A stretch of 64,000 nucleotides of DNA from Bacteroidota bacterium (lineage in GTDB: Bacteria; Bacteroidota; Bacteroidia; Palsa-965): positions 118,624 through 182,623 of the forward strand of contig VBWE01000011.1 in NCBI GenBank assembly GCA_006218065.1, written 5' to 3'. The notes beneath the pieces were generated by a model that did not search any database, had not been told where the DNA came from, and saw only the letters and a program-made list of their open reading frames with translations. Shown piece after piece: positions 41,859 to 49,949 of this stretch (positions within the stretch are counted from its first letter, which is position 1; each line of letters opens with the position of its first letter). The position numbers and the translations under genes are program-made.

Positions 41859-43003
41859 TTTAGTTCGTTGAACGATGCAAAGATAGAAAAGTTTTCAATT
41901 ATGCAAGTTTCCGCGGCAGGATACTCACAAAACGCCTTTCGTACTCGGCAACTGCATATTCCCCGGATCGCGTTGCAGCGCGGCTTTGATGGCTTTGGCC
42001 CAGGCTTTGAAAATCGCTTCGATCTTATGGTGCTCATTCCCGTGTCGGAAAATGACTTGAAAAAATGCAGGAACATTTCCGCCGGCATATCGCCGATTTT
42101 TTCACGCGTGAATTTCGCATCCCACACCAGCCAGGGCCGGCCGCCGAAATCAATCGCGACCTGCGCCAGGCAATCGTCCATCGGCAGCGCGAAACCGTAA
42201 CGCTCCAGCCCGAGCTTATCGCCCAGCGCTTTGTGAAAAGCTTCACCCAGCGCAAGCGCCGTATCTTCAATCGTGTGATGCTCGTCGATATGCAGGTCGC
42301 CTTTCACCTCTACATGCAGATCGATATTCCCATGCCGCGCCAGTTGATCAAGCATGTGATCGAAAAAACCGAGCCCCGTGCTTACCGATGATTTACCGTT
42401 TCCGTCGAGATTAAGTTCGACCAGGATATCGGTCTCTTTTGTTTTCCGCTGCACGCTTGCTTTCCGTGGCGGCAGTTTCAGGAATTCGTAAATCGCTTTC
42501 CACCCGTCGGCAACCAGCGCAATCCGGTCTTCCCAGCCCGCGGGCGAATCATAGTTTTTGATCAGGATCGCTTTGGCGCCAAGGTTCTTCGCCAGTTTCA
42601 CATCCGTAATCCGGTCGCCGATCACGAACGAGTTTTCAAGATCGTACCTGCCGTCCAGGTATTCGGTAAGCATGCCCGTTCCCGGCTTGCGCGTGGGTTT
42701 TTCTTCCTGTTCAAAACTGCGGTCGATATGTACGGAACGGAATTTTATGCCTTCGCCTTCCAGCGTTTGCATCATATGATTTTGTATCGGCCAGAACGTA
42801 TCTTCCGGGAACGAAGCGGTGCCAAGCCCGTCCTGGTTGGTCACCATCGCCAGTTCGAAATCCAGTTCTTCCGCAATCCTGGCGAGATACTTCAGCACGC
42901 CCGGCACAAAACGGTATTTCTCAAACGAATCGATCTGGAAATTATCCGGCGGCTCCCAGATCAGGGTTCCGTCGCGATCGATAAACAGCATTTTCTTTTT
43001 CAT
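41855..43003 (-). pseudogene. hisB: Bifunctional histidinol-phosphatase / IGP dehydratase with frameshifted C-terminus
   Basis: The N-terminal HAD phosphatase ([13 protein letters not shown] with the DxD nucleophile; [13 protein letters not shown]) and most of the IGP dehydratase domain ([29 protein letters not shown]) are intact. After HFFKSFSDT (near 42044) the expected block RCNL-x-I-K-A-x-G is missing and the frame shifts. The normal ending [13 protein letters not shown]...PSTKGVL is still present in another frame, with its own TGA at 41925-41927. The open frame instead runs in nonsense to 41855. The missing piece is about 35 nt, not a multiple of 3. It removes the second metal-binding HHxxE motif from the product, so the dehydratase should be inactive unless this is a sequencing or assembly error. 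Confidence 0.85.
41878..41906 (-). promoter_or_regulatory. trp operon promoter
   Basis: Minus strand: TTG (41904-41906), about 18 nt, then TATCTTTG (41878-41885), an exact TAnnTTTG. The predicted start lies near 41872, about 14 nt before trpL. The -33 region falls just downstream of the original hisB stop (41925), so the trp unit can be transcribed independently of hisGDCB. Confidence 0.72.
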
Positions 43004-43012
43004 GACTTCCGG

Positions 43013-44056
43013 TTATTTTTTCATCAACGCTTCCATCAGCACGGTATTTTCCGCTTCGGTTCCGACCGTGATCCGCAAACAGCCTTCGCATAAAATAACG
43101 TTCGAGCGATCGCGGACGACGATGCCCTGTTCCACAAGATAACGATACAAACCGGGCGCATCGTCCACGCGCACCAGCAGGAAATTCGCATCCGACGGAA
43201 ATATTTTTTTCACGAATGAAAGTGCGGCGAGCGCTTTTACCATCCGTTCCCGCTCTTCCACGGTCCGGCGGATCCAGCCATTCACCTGCCCGACATTTTC
43301 CAGCGCATCAAGCGCAAGCTGTTGCGAAACCGCGTTCACATTATACGGCGGTTTGATCTTATTGAAAACGCCGGTCACTTCTTCCGAAGCAAATGCCATA
43401 CCCACGCGCAAACCCGCCAGGCCCCAGGCTTTGGACAAGGTCTGAAGAATAACCAGGTTCGGGTATTCCGTCAGTTCGCTGATCATCGTTTTCTGCTTCG
43501 CGAAATTGATGTACGCTTCATCCACCACCACGATACCGTCGAAATTATTCAGCACGATTTCAATATCCTCGCGTTCCATGGAATTTCCCGTCGGGTTATT
43601 TGGCGAACAGATAAAGATCAGTTTCGTGTTTTCATCGATCGCTTCGGAAATGGAATCAATATCCATTTGGAAATTTTCCAGCAGCGGAATTTTACGCACG
43701 GCAACATCGTTGATATGCGCTGAAACCTCGTACATGCCGTATGTCGGCGGCAGCAGGATCACATTGTCTTTTCCCGGGTTGCAGAACGCACGGAACAAAA
43801 TATCGATCGCTTCGTCGCTGCCGTTCCCGATAAAAATATGCTGCGGAGGCACGCCTTTGATGCGGCTGATTTTCTCTTTCAGTTTCTGCTGCATCGGGTC
43901 GGGATAGCGGTTGTATTGCGCATCCAGCGGCGAACCGAAACTGTTTTCGTTCGCATCCAGGAAAACGGACGCCTGTCCTTTGAACTCGTCTCTTGCCGAG
44001 GAATACGGCACCAGGTTCCTGATATTTTCCCTTAACAGGTTATTCAGATCGAACAT
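43013..44056 (-). CDS. hisC: Histidinol-phosphate aminotransferase
   Basis: A 347-residue fold-type I PLP enzyme. It has LDANENSFGSPLDAQYNRYP at the N-terminus, FICSPNNPTGNSM, VVDEAYINFA, and the PLP lysine in ILQTLSKAWGLAGLRVG (about residue 212). Length is standard. It lies 3 nt after hisD and 9 nt before hisB. Confidence 0.95.
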   Translation of the reverse strand: MFDLNNLLRENIRNLVPYSSARDEFKGQASVFLDANENSFGSPLDAQYNRYPDPMQQKLKEKISRIKGVPPQHIFIGNGSDEAIDILFRAFCNPGKDNVILLPPTYGMYEVSAHINDVAVRKIPLLENFQMDIDSISEAIDENTKLIFICSPNNPTGNSMEREDIEIVLNNFDGIVVVDEAYINFAKQKTMISELTEYPNLVILQTLSKAWGLAGLRVGMAFASEEVTGVFNKIKPPYNVNAVSQQLALDALENVGQVNGWIRRTVEERERMVKALAALSFVKKIFPSDANFLLVRVDDAPGLYRYLVEQGIVVRDRSNVILCEGCLRITVGTEAENTVLMEALMKK

Positions 44057-44059
44057 AAT

Positions 44060-45337
44060 TCACGGGTTGTATTGCAAACGGATGGTTACGGCATTCCGGT
44101 GCGCCTGGAGGCCTTCGGCATCCGCCATGATTTCAACGGCGTTCCCGATATTTTTCAAACCTTCTTGCGAGATTTCCTGGAATGTGATTTTTTTCACGAA
44201 ACTGTCGAGCGAAACGCCGCTGAATGCGCGCGCGAAACCACTGGTAGGCAGCGTATGATTGGTTCCGCTGGCATAATCGCCCGCACTCTCCGGCGACCAG
44301 TTCCCGAGAAAAACGGACCCGGCGTTCACCACTTTTTCTGCCAGCGCAGCGGCATTCCCGCAGGCCAGTATCAAATGCTCGGGTGCGTATGCATTCAGCA
44401 GATCCATCGCCGTCGTTTCATCTTTCACCAGTATGGCGCGGCTGTTCTCCAAAGCTTTCCCGGCGATGTCTTTACGCGGCAGCAGTTCCAACTGGCGGTC
44501 GAGTTCACCGATCACCGCTTTCAATACTTTTTCCGAAGCGGAAACGAGAATCGTCTGGCTGTCGGCTCCGTGCTCCGCCTGCGAAAGAAGATCGGCCGCG
44601 ACGAAAGCGGGCACGGCCGTTTCGTCGGCATAAACCGCAAGTTCCGAAGGCCCCGCCGGCATGTCGATCGCTATGCCTTCTTTCATCAGCAACTGCTTCG
44701 CAGCGGTTACATACTGGTTTCCCGGTCCGAAAATTTTATAGACCTGCGGAATCGTTTTCGTTCCGTACGCCATCGCCGCTATCGCCTGCACACCGCCCAG
44801 GCCGAAAATCCGGTTGATGCCGCAGACCTGCGCAGCGTATGCGATGGCCGGGTGTATCGTTCCGCCGGCAGCAGGCGGCGTGCAAAGCACGATCTCTTTG
44901 CATCCCGCAAGCTGCGCCGGTATGCCCAGCATGAGCACGGTGGAAAAAAGCGGCGCCGTTCCGCCCGGGATGTAAAGACCTACGCGCTCGATAGCCACGC
45001 TCTTCCGGTAACAACGCACGCCGGGAGTCGTTTCGATCACCGTCACCTTTTCGCGCTGAGCTTCATGAAAAACACGGATGTTGCGTGCCGCCGTATCGAT
45101 CGCTTCGCGCAATGCCGCGGGAATCTCTTTTATCATTTCCGCCTGGTCAGCAGCAGAAAATACCTGCGGCAAAGTACCGTCGAATTTTTTCGAGTACAGG
45201 GCAAGCGCTTCGTCACCGCGGGCTTTCACGTCCTGCATGATCGGCCATACCAGGGACTCCAGCGCTTCCGGGTCGTTCACCGGTCGCCGGAGCAATTCGT
45301 TCCAGCGGGCTGCATCAGGATATTCGGAGTAGTTCAT
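44060..45337 (-). CDS. hisD: Histidinol dehydrogenase
   Basis: A 425-residue NAD/Zn enzyme that makes histidine in two oxidations. VGLYIPGGTAPLFSTVLMLG, KIFGPGNQYVTAAKQLL, AEHGADSQTILVS and the C-terminal AFSGVSLDSFVKKITFQ are family blocks; the catalytic His and the Zn-binding residues fall in AYAPEHLILAC. Length is normal. It begins 12 nt after hisG. The long plus-strand frame antisense to hisD and hisG is not a gene. Confidence 0.95.
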   Translation of the reverse strand: MNYSEYPDAARWNELLRRPVNDPEALESLVWPIMQDVKARGDEALALYSKKFDGTLPQVFSAADQAEMIKEIPAALREAIDTAARNIRVFHEAQREKVTVIETTPGVRCYRKSVAIERVGLYIPGGTAPLFSTVLMLGIPAQLAGCKEIVLCTPPAAGGTIHPAIAYAAQVCGINRIFGLGGVQAIAAMAYGTKTIPQVYKIFGPGNQYVTAAKQLLMKEGIAIDMPAGPSELAVYADETAVPAFVAADLLSQAEHGADSQTILVSASEKVLKAVIGELDRQLELLPRKDIAGKALENSRAILVKDETTAMDLLNAYAPEHLILACGNAAALAEKVVNAGSVFLGNWSPESAGDYASGTNHTLPTSGFARAFSGVSLDSFVKKITFQEISQEGLKNIGNAVEIMADAEGLQAHRNAVTIRLQYNP

Positions 45338-45349
45338 GTTTCGTTTTTG

Positions 45350-46204
45350 TCAGACAATCATTTTTTCGATCGGCACCACCAGGATGCCTTGCGCACCGGC
45401 CGCTTTCAATTGTTCGATAATTTCCCAGAAATCATCTTCACGCAGTACGGAATGAACGGAACTCCAGCCGGGCTCGGCCAGCGGCAGCACGGTCGGGCTT
45501 TTCATCCCGGGAATAAGCTGGATGATTTCCTCCAGCTTTTCATTCGGCGCGTTGAGCAGGACATACTTGTTGTTCTTCGATTTTTTTACCGCGTTGATCC
45601 GGAAAAGCAGTTTGTCCAGGATTTTCCGCTGCTCGCCGGAAAGATTTTTCGCGCTCACGAGCAAAGCTTCCGAGCGAAGAATAACACGCACTTCCTTCAG
45701 TCCGTTCGTAAACAACGTACTGCCCGAACTCACCAGGTCGCAGATCGCGTCAGCCAGCCCGATTCCCGGCGCGATTTCCACGGAACCGCTGATCTCGTGA
45801 ATTTCCGCTTTGATTTTATTTTCCCCGAGGAAAACCGAAAGCAGGTTGGCGTACGACGTGGCGATGCGAAGTCCCTGCAGGTCCTGGATGCCGTTATAAT
45901 CGCGGCCCTTTGGGAATGCGATGGACAAACGGCACTTGCCGAAACCGAGCCGGTCGACGATTTCCACCTGCTTCCGTTTTTCACAGAGTACGTTTTCCCC
46001 GACAATGCCGATATCGGCAACACCGTCTTCAACGTATTGCGGAATATCATCGTCGCGCAGGAAAAAAATATCGAGCGGGAAATTATAGGCTTCCGCTTTC
46101 AGTTTGTTCAGCCCGTTATCGATGCCGATCCCGCATTCTTTCAGCAGCCGTATCGAATCTTCGTACAGGCGGCCGGATTTTTGTATGGCGATTTTAAGTC
46201 TCAT
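45350..46204 (-). CDS. hisG: ATP phosphoribosyltransferase, long form
   Basis: A 284-residue enzyme for the first and controlling step of histidine synthesis. The N-terminal LKIAIQKSGRLYEDSIRLL and ADIGIVGENVL, and the PRPP-binding EIAPGIGLADAICDLVSSGSTL region (split here by motif), form the catalytic domains. Residues about 205-284 are the extra regulatory domain of long-form HisG, which binds histidine; no HisZ is needed. It follows the his attenuator directly, with its ATG 10 nt after the terminator's U-tract begins to end. Control is therefore double: attenuation and feedback. Confidence 0.94.
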   Translation of the reverse strand: MRLKIAIQKSGRLYEDSIRLLKECGIGIDNGLNKLKAEAYNFPLDIFFLRDDDIPQYVEDGVADIGIVGENVLCEKRKQVEIVDRLGFGKCRLSIAFPKGRDYNGIQDLQGLRIATSYANLLSVFLGENKIKAEIHEISGSVEIAPGIGLADAICDLVSSGSTLFTNGLKEVRVILRSEALLVSAKNLSGEQRKILDKLLFRINAVKKSKNNKYVLLNAPNEKLEEIIQLIPGMKSPTVLPLAEPGWSSVHSVLREDDFWEIIEQLKAAGAQGILVVPIEKMIV

Positions 46205-46223
46205 GATCGATGCAAATAAAAAA

Positions 46224-46245
46224 GGCTTACCGTTTCCGGCAAGCC
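46224..46245 (-). terminator. his attenuator terminator
   Basis: Minus strand GGCTTGCCG-gaaa-CGGTAAGCC: a 9-bp stem with a GNRA-like loop, then TTTTTTATTT. The 3' arm CGGTAAGCC is repeated exactly at the end of the leader peptide frame, where it spans the stop codon (46293-46301). That copy can pair with the 5' arm and prevent termination. Confidence 0.9.
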
Positions 46246-46295
46246 CTGTATGTTGTGTTTTGGTTTTCGTTCAAGGAATACAATACACCACCGGC

Positions 46296-46346
46296 TTACC
46301 GCGCAGGAAAGACAACATGGTGATGCAGATGGAAAAACCGTTTCAT
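46296..46346 (-). CDS. hisL: his leader peptide (16 aa, HLHHH)
   Basis: A 16-codon frame, MKRFFHLHHHVVFPAR, with four His codons in five positions and a TAA stop. The last codons and stop (CGG TAA GCC) are identical to the 3' arm of the downstream terminator, giving a mutually exclusive antiterminator. The -7 element ends only 5 nt before the ATG, so translation may start at or within a base or two of the mRNA 5' end (leaderless). Confidence 0.92.
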   Translation of the reverse strand: MKRFFHLHHHVVFPAR

Positions 46347-46351
46347 TGGCG

Positions 46352-46382
46352 CAAATGTAGGCGAATATTTGAAAACTGCAAA
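46352..46382 (-). promoter_or_regulatory. his operon promoter
   Basis: Minus strand: TTTG (46379-46382), exactly 19 nt, then TACATTTG (46352-46359). Both boxes and the spacing match the Bacteroidota consensus perfectly. The predicted start falls about 4-6 nt further, on or next to the hisL ATG. Confidence 0.8.
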
Positions 46383-46456
46383 AAGAGGGACCGGCAGGGC
46401 AGTGCGTCAGTATGAAATATTCAGTCGTGTCTCCTTTTAAACGGTTCGAAAATTCA

Positions 46457-46535
46457 CCGCAGAGGCACAGAGACGCTGAGCCTCCCCGCCTGCCCTTGCC
46501 GCTGAGTATAGGGTTTCTCTGCGTAAACTCTGCGG
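46457..46535. repeat. Palindromic CCGCAGAG...CTCTGCGG repeat
   Basis: The arms ccgcagaggcacagagacgc and the inverse gtttctctgcgtaaactctgcgg face each other across a GC-rich middle. Phrases of this type (cgcagag/ctctgcg) are frequent dispersed repeats in Bacteroidota. It lies between the divergent his leader and the rhodanese gene; the rest of 46383-46608 shows nothing clear. Confidence 0.55.
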
Positions 46536-46608
46536 CGCTTCACGAATGGATGAATGATTTTTGTTCACACAATCAAACCTGGTCAAATCAACACCCAAAA
46601 CACGAAAC

Positions 46609-47871
46609 ATGAAACAAGCCACGTTACTGCTCTCAGCCTCTGTCGGGCTTATCCTGTCTGCATACGCACAGCCCGTGCCGGTGAAACTTCCGCCGGAGAC
46701 AAACTTCAAGCCGGCTCCGCCCCCCGCCCTGGTCGATTATAATGCGTACGAACAACTGGCCAAAGTCACCAAAGAGCATCGCCAGCCGCGCCTTGTAAAT
46801 CTCGACACGTTCCTGCTCATGAGCAAGGAGCCCGATGTGATTATCCTCGACACCCGTTCCGATGAAATGTACAAGGCCAAGCACGTGAAAGGCGCTATCC
46901 ACCTGAATTTCGCCGATTTCACGCAACGCAACCTGGCCAAAATCATTCCTTCTCCGGAAACCAGAATCCTGATCTATTGCAACAATAATTTTGATGAAGG
47001 ATTCTCCATTGAACAGTTGATGTCGCCGGCGGTAATGCCCCAGGCATTTTTTGCTACCAAAGCATCCATGCCGTCGATATTGATTAATCCGACCGTTTTT
47101 ACCGTAGCACCGGTAGAAACAGGGTCTTTGAAGAAGCAAACGAAAACTGCCGCACCGGGAAAACAGCCGCAAACAGCCGCAGCCGAAAAACCAAAGGAAA
47201 AAAAGCCGCTCACGCTCGCGCTGAATATTCCCACCTACATCAACCTGCTCGGTTACGGATACCCGAACGTGTACGAACTTTCCGACCTGGTTTCCGTCAA
47301 TGATCCGAGAATCCGGTTTGAAGGAACGGCTGTTTCCCCGTTTATGGATGCGACGATTCCGGCACAGGTTTTCAAAACAGAGACAACGCCTTTCGTCAAT
47401 TTTGATTCTTACCTGGAACTGGCGGAGGAAGTAAAACCGCACCGCGAACAACGCCTCGTCAGCCTGGATAAATTTTTAGCTATGAGCAAGGAAGAAAAAG
47501 TGATTATCCTCGACACCCGTTCCGATTCCATGTACAACGCGAAGCACGTGAAAGGCGCGATCCACCTGAATTTTTCCGACTTTACGCAATTCAACCTGGC
47601 AAAGCTCATGCCTTCGCCCGATACCAAAATCCTGATTTACTGCAACAATAATTTCGAGAACGACCAGGTGTATTTTGCCACGAAAGGGTATAACCCTCCC
47701 GCACGAATGGATGGAGAAGCTGTGACTGAAACCACGCTCACCCTCGCCCTCAACGTTCCCACATACCTCAACCTGTATGGGTATGGATATAAAAATGTTT
47801 ACGAACTGAATGAAATGGTTTCCGTATCCGATCCGCGGATCACATTCGAAGGAACAGCCGTTTCAAAATAA
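46609..47871 (+). CDS. Exported protein with two rhodanese-like domains
   Basis: A 420-residue protein; signal peptide ATLLLSASVGLILSAYAQP. Two homologous rhodanese-like domains of about 170 residues follow. Each has IILDTRSDxMYxAKHVKGAIHLNF, then KILIYCNNNF with the possible catalytic cysteine (C124 and C345), then an unusual tail LALN(I/V)PTY(I/L)NLxGYGYxNVYEL and DPRIxFEGTAVS. Domain 1 carries an insert with a Lys/Thr/Pro-rich linker after its cysteine. The active-site loop CNNNF is unlike the CxxGxR of thiosulfate sulfurtransferases. A periplasmic sulfur carrier or non-catalytic role is possible. The ATG at 46609 gives the signal peptide. A monocistronic gene. Confidence 0.8.
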   Translation: MKQATLLLSASVGLILSAYAQPVPVKLPPETNFKPAPPPALVDYNAYEQLAKVTKEHRQPRLVNLDTFLLMSKEPDVIILDTRSDEMYKAKHVKGAIHLNFADFTQRNLAKIIPSPETRILIYCNNNFDEGFSIEQLMSPAVMPQAFFATKASMPSILINPTVFTVAPVETGSLKKQTKTAAPGKQPQTAAAEKPKEKKPLTLALNIPTYINLLGYGYPNVYELSDLVSVNDPRIRFEGTAVSPFMDATIPAQVFKTETTPFVNFDSYLELAEEVKPHREQRLVSLDKFLAMSKEEKVIILDTRSDSMYNAKHVKGAIHLNFSDFTQFNLAKLMPSPDTKILIYCNNNFENDQVYFATKGYNPPARMDGEAVTETTLTLALNVPTYLNLYGYGYKNVYELNEMVSVSDPRITFEGTAVSK

Positions 47872-47946
47872 ATTTGCTGCATAAACAAAAAGAAAGAGGC
47901 TGTCCGGTTAAAGACAGCCTCTGTTTTTTACGCAGTACCGGGAGAT

Positions 47947-49881
47947 TTACTTCCCTGCCTCCTCCAGCTTCTCCTGTAATTCCTCCCAGCGTTTCATTTC
48001 TTCTTCCAGTTTTTTCTTTTTTTGTTCGTAGCCGGCAAAACCGGCTTTATCATTTGCCACACGCTGGTATTGCTCGGGGTCGAGCAACTTTTCATCAAAC
48101 GTTTTGATCTCCTTTTCCAGCTTCGCGATCGTTTCTTCGCATTTGGTTACCTGGTTCTGTAAAGCCCGGTATTCCCTGCGATCGTCGAAATCCTGTTTGC
48201 TGCTCGTTTCCGCTTTGGCTTCCGCGGCGGCCTGTTTTTTCTCTTTATCCTTTATTTCGAGTTCGGCGAAATTTTCGATTTTGCGCGTACGCAGGAATTC
48301 GTAAATATCGCCGATATGCTGTTTCACATTTCCGCCGCGGAATTCAAATACTTTCGAAGTAAGTCCCTGCAGGAAATCACGGTCGTGCGAAACGATGATC
48401 AGCGTGCCGTCGAAATTCATCAGCGCCTGCTTCAGCACTTCTTTCGAGCGCATGTCGAGGTGGTTCGTGGGTTCGTCCAGCACGAGCAGGTTATGCGGGT
48501 GCAGCAGCAAACGGCACAAAGCCAGCCGCGTCCGTTCTCCGCCCGAAAGTACTTTTACTTTTTTGTCCACATCGTCGCCGCTGAAAAGGAACGAACCGAG
48601 AATGCCCCGCACCTGCTTCCGCACATCGCCCAAAGCAAGTTCGTCCACAATTTCGAAAACGGTTTTATCCGGATCGAGCATATCGGCATCGTCCTGCGCA
48701 AAATAACCCACGCTCACGCTGAAACCAATACCCACCGAACCTTCAGTCGCGGGTTCGCCGTTAATCATGCGCACCATGGTCGATTTTCCTTCCCCGTTCC
48801 GGCCCACAAAAGCCACGCGGTCTTCGCGCTCCACCTGGAAATCCACATCCGAAAAAATGGTTTTGCCGTCGTACACCTTGCTGGCTTCTTTCGCTTCCAC
48901 CACCACTTTCCCGGAACGCGGGGCCGGCGGAAAACGGAAACGGATAGTCGTATTGTCCTCGTCATCCACTTCGATGATATCCATCCGGTCGAGCTTTTTG
49001 ATCAGCGACTGCGCGAAAGAGGCTTTGTTCGCTTTGGCCCGGTATTTATCGATTAGCTGTTCTGTTTTGTCAATCACCCGCTGCTGATTCTTCGCGGCAG
49101 CAAGCTGCGTATCCCGGCGCTCCTTGCGCAGTTCGAGGTAACGCGAATAGTTCGCTTTATAATCGTAGGTTTTACCCAGCGAAATCTCGATGGTCCGTGT
49201 CGTCAGGTTATCCAGGAACGCTTTATCGTGCGATACGATAACCACCGCACCGTAATAATCTTTCAGGAAAACCTCCAGCCACTGGATCGATTCGATATCC
49301 AGGTGGTTGGTCGGTTCGTCCAGCAGCAGCACGTTCGGTTTCTGCAAAAGCAGCTTCGCCAGCTCGATACGCATCCGCCAGCCACCGCTGAATTCATCGG
49401 TGAGCCGCGTAAAATCCTTACGTTCGAAGCCAAGTCCCATCAGCGTCCGCTCGATCTGCGCTTCCACTTCGCCTCCGTCGAGAATGTGCAGGCGTTCGTT
49501 CGAATCGTTGAGTTGCTGGATGAGCTGCATGTAGCCGTCCGACTCGTAATCGGTACGGACCGTCAGTTGTTCACCCAGCCATTCGATATGTTTTTCCAGT
49601 TTGCGCAGTTCGGCAAAAGCGGTCGACGTTTCATCGAAAACCGTTTTGCCCAGGCTCATGGCCATGTCCTGCTTCAGGTAGCCCACCGTACAATCGTTGG
49701 GTTTGGCCACTTCACCGCTGGTGGGACTCTGCTCACCGACGATAATCTTCATCAGGGTTGATTTTCCTGCACCGTTCTTCCCGGCCAGACCAATACGGTC
49801 GCGGGGATTAATCAGGAAAGAAATGTTATCGTACAGGGTAAAACCGCCGAAACTCACCGTAACTCCATTCACCGAAATCAT
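47947..49881 (-). CDS. ABC-F family ATP-binding protein
   Basis: A 644-residue soluble protein with two ABC ATPase domains and no membrane segment. Walker A GLAGKNGAGKSTLMKI (about 34-48), signature DEFSGGWRMRIELAKLLL, and Walker B LLLDEPTNHLD in domain 1; FVGRNGEGKSTMV, VLSGGERTRLALC and LVLDEPTNHLDMRS in domain 2. A charged inter-domain linker and a C-terminal coiled coil (about 540-640) fit the Uup/YdiF-like subgroup that acts on ribosomes. The -7 box TAAATTTG (49886-49893) ends 4 nt before the ATG, so the mRNA may be leaderless. It is followed by convergent transcription from the rhodanese gene. Confidence 0.92.
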   Translation of the reverse strand: MISVNGVTVSFGGFTLYDNISFLINPRDRIGLAGKNGAGKSTLMKIIVGEQSPTSGEVAKPNDCTVGYLKQDMAMSLGKTVFDETSTAFAELRKLEKHIEWLGEQLTVRTDYESDGYMQLIQQLNDSNERLHILDGGEVEAQIERTLMGLGFERKDFTRLTDEFSGGWRMRIELAKLLLQKPNVLLLDEPTNHLDIESIQWLEVFLKDYYGAVVIVSHDKAFLDNLTTRTIEISLGKTYDYKANYSRYLELRKERRDTQLAAAKNQQRVIDKTEQLIDKYRAKANKASFAQSLIKKLDRMDIIEVDDEDNTTIRFRFPPAPRSGKVVVEAKEASKVYDGKTIFSDVDFQVEREDRVAFVGRNGEGKSTMVRMINGEPATEGSVGIGFSVSVGYFAQDDADMLDPDKTVFEIVDELALGDVRKQVRGILGSFLFSGDDVDKKVKVLSGGERTRLALCRLLLHPHNLLVLDEPTNHLDMRSKEVLKQALMNFDGTLIIVSHDRDFLQGLTSKVFEFRGGNVKQHIGDIYEFLRTRKIENFAELEIKDKEKKQAAAEAKAETSSKQDFDDRREYRALQNQVTKCEETIAKLEKEIKTFDEKLLDPEQYQRVANDKAGFAGYEQKKKKLEEEMKRWEELQEKLEEAGK

Positions 49882-49885
49882 GGCG

Positions 49886-49893
49886 CAAATTTA
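49886..49893 (-). promoter_or_regulatory. -7 element immediately before the ABC-F ATG
   Basis: TAAATTTG on the minus strand, an exact TAnnTTTG, with only 4 nt to the start codon; a T-rich -33 region lies upstream. This suggests a leaderless transcript, as for hisL. Confidence 0.5.
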
Positions 49894-49949
49894 CGAGAAA
49901 GAATGCGTGAAAAATTGCCGGAGCGCCTGTTTTTAATAGAAAAAATGAG

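Noticed and set aside
41503..41860. T-box riboswitch controlling trpE
   Set aside because: No AGGGUGGNACCGCG antiterminator box or specifier loop is seen; the WWW leader explains control, and T-boxes are not typical of this phylum.
44072..46219. Long plus-strand open frame of 715 codons
   Set aside because: It is entirely antisense to hisD and hisG, which have full motifs. The translation is Arg/His-rich shadow sequence.
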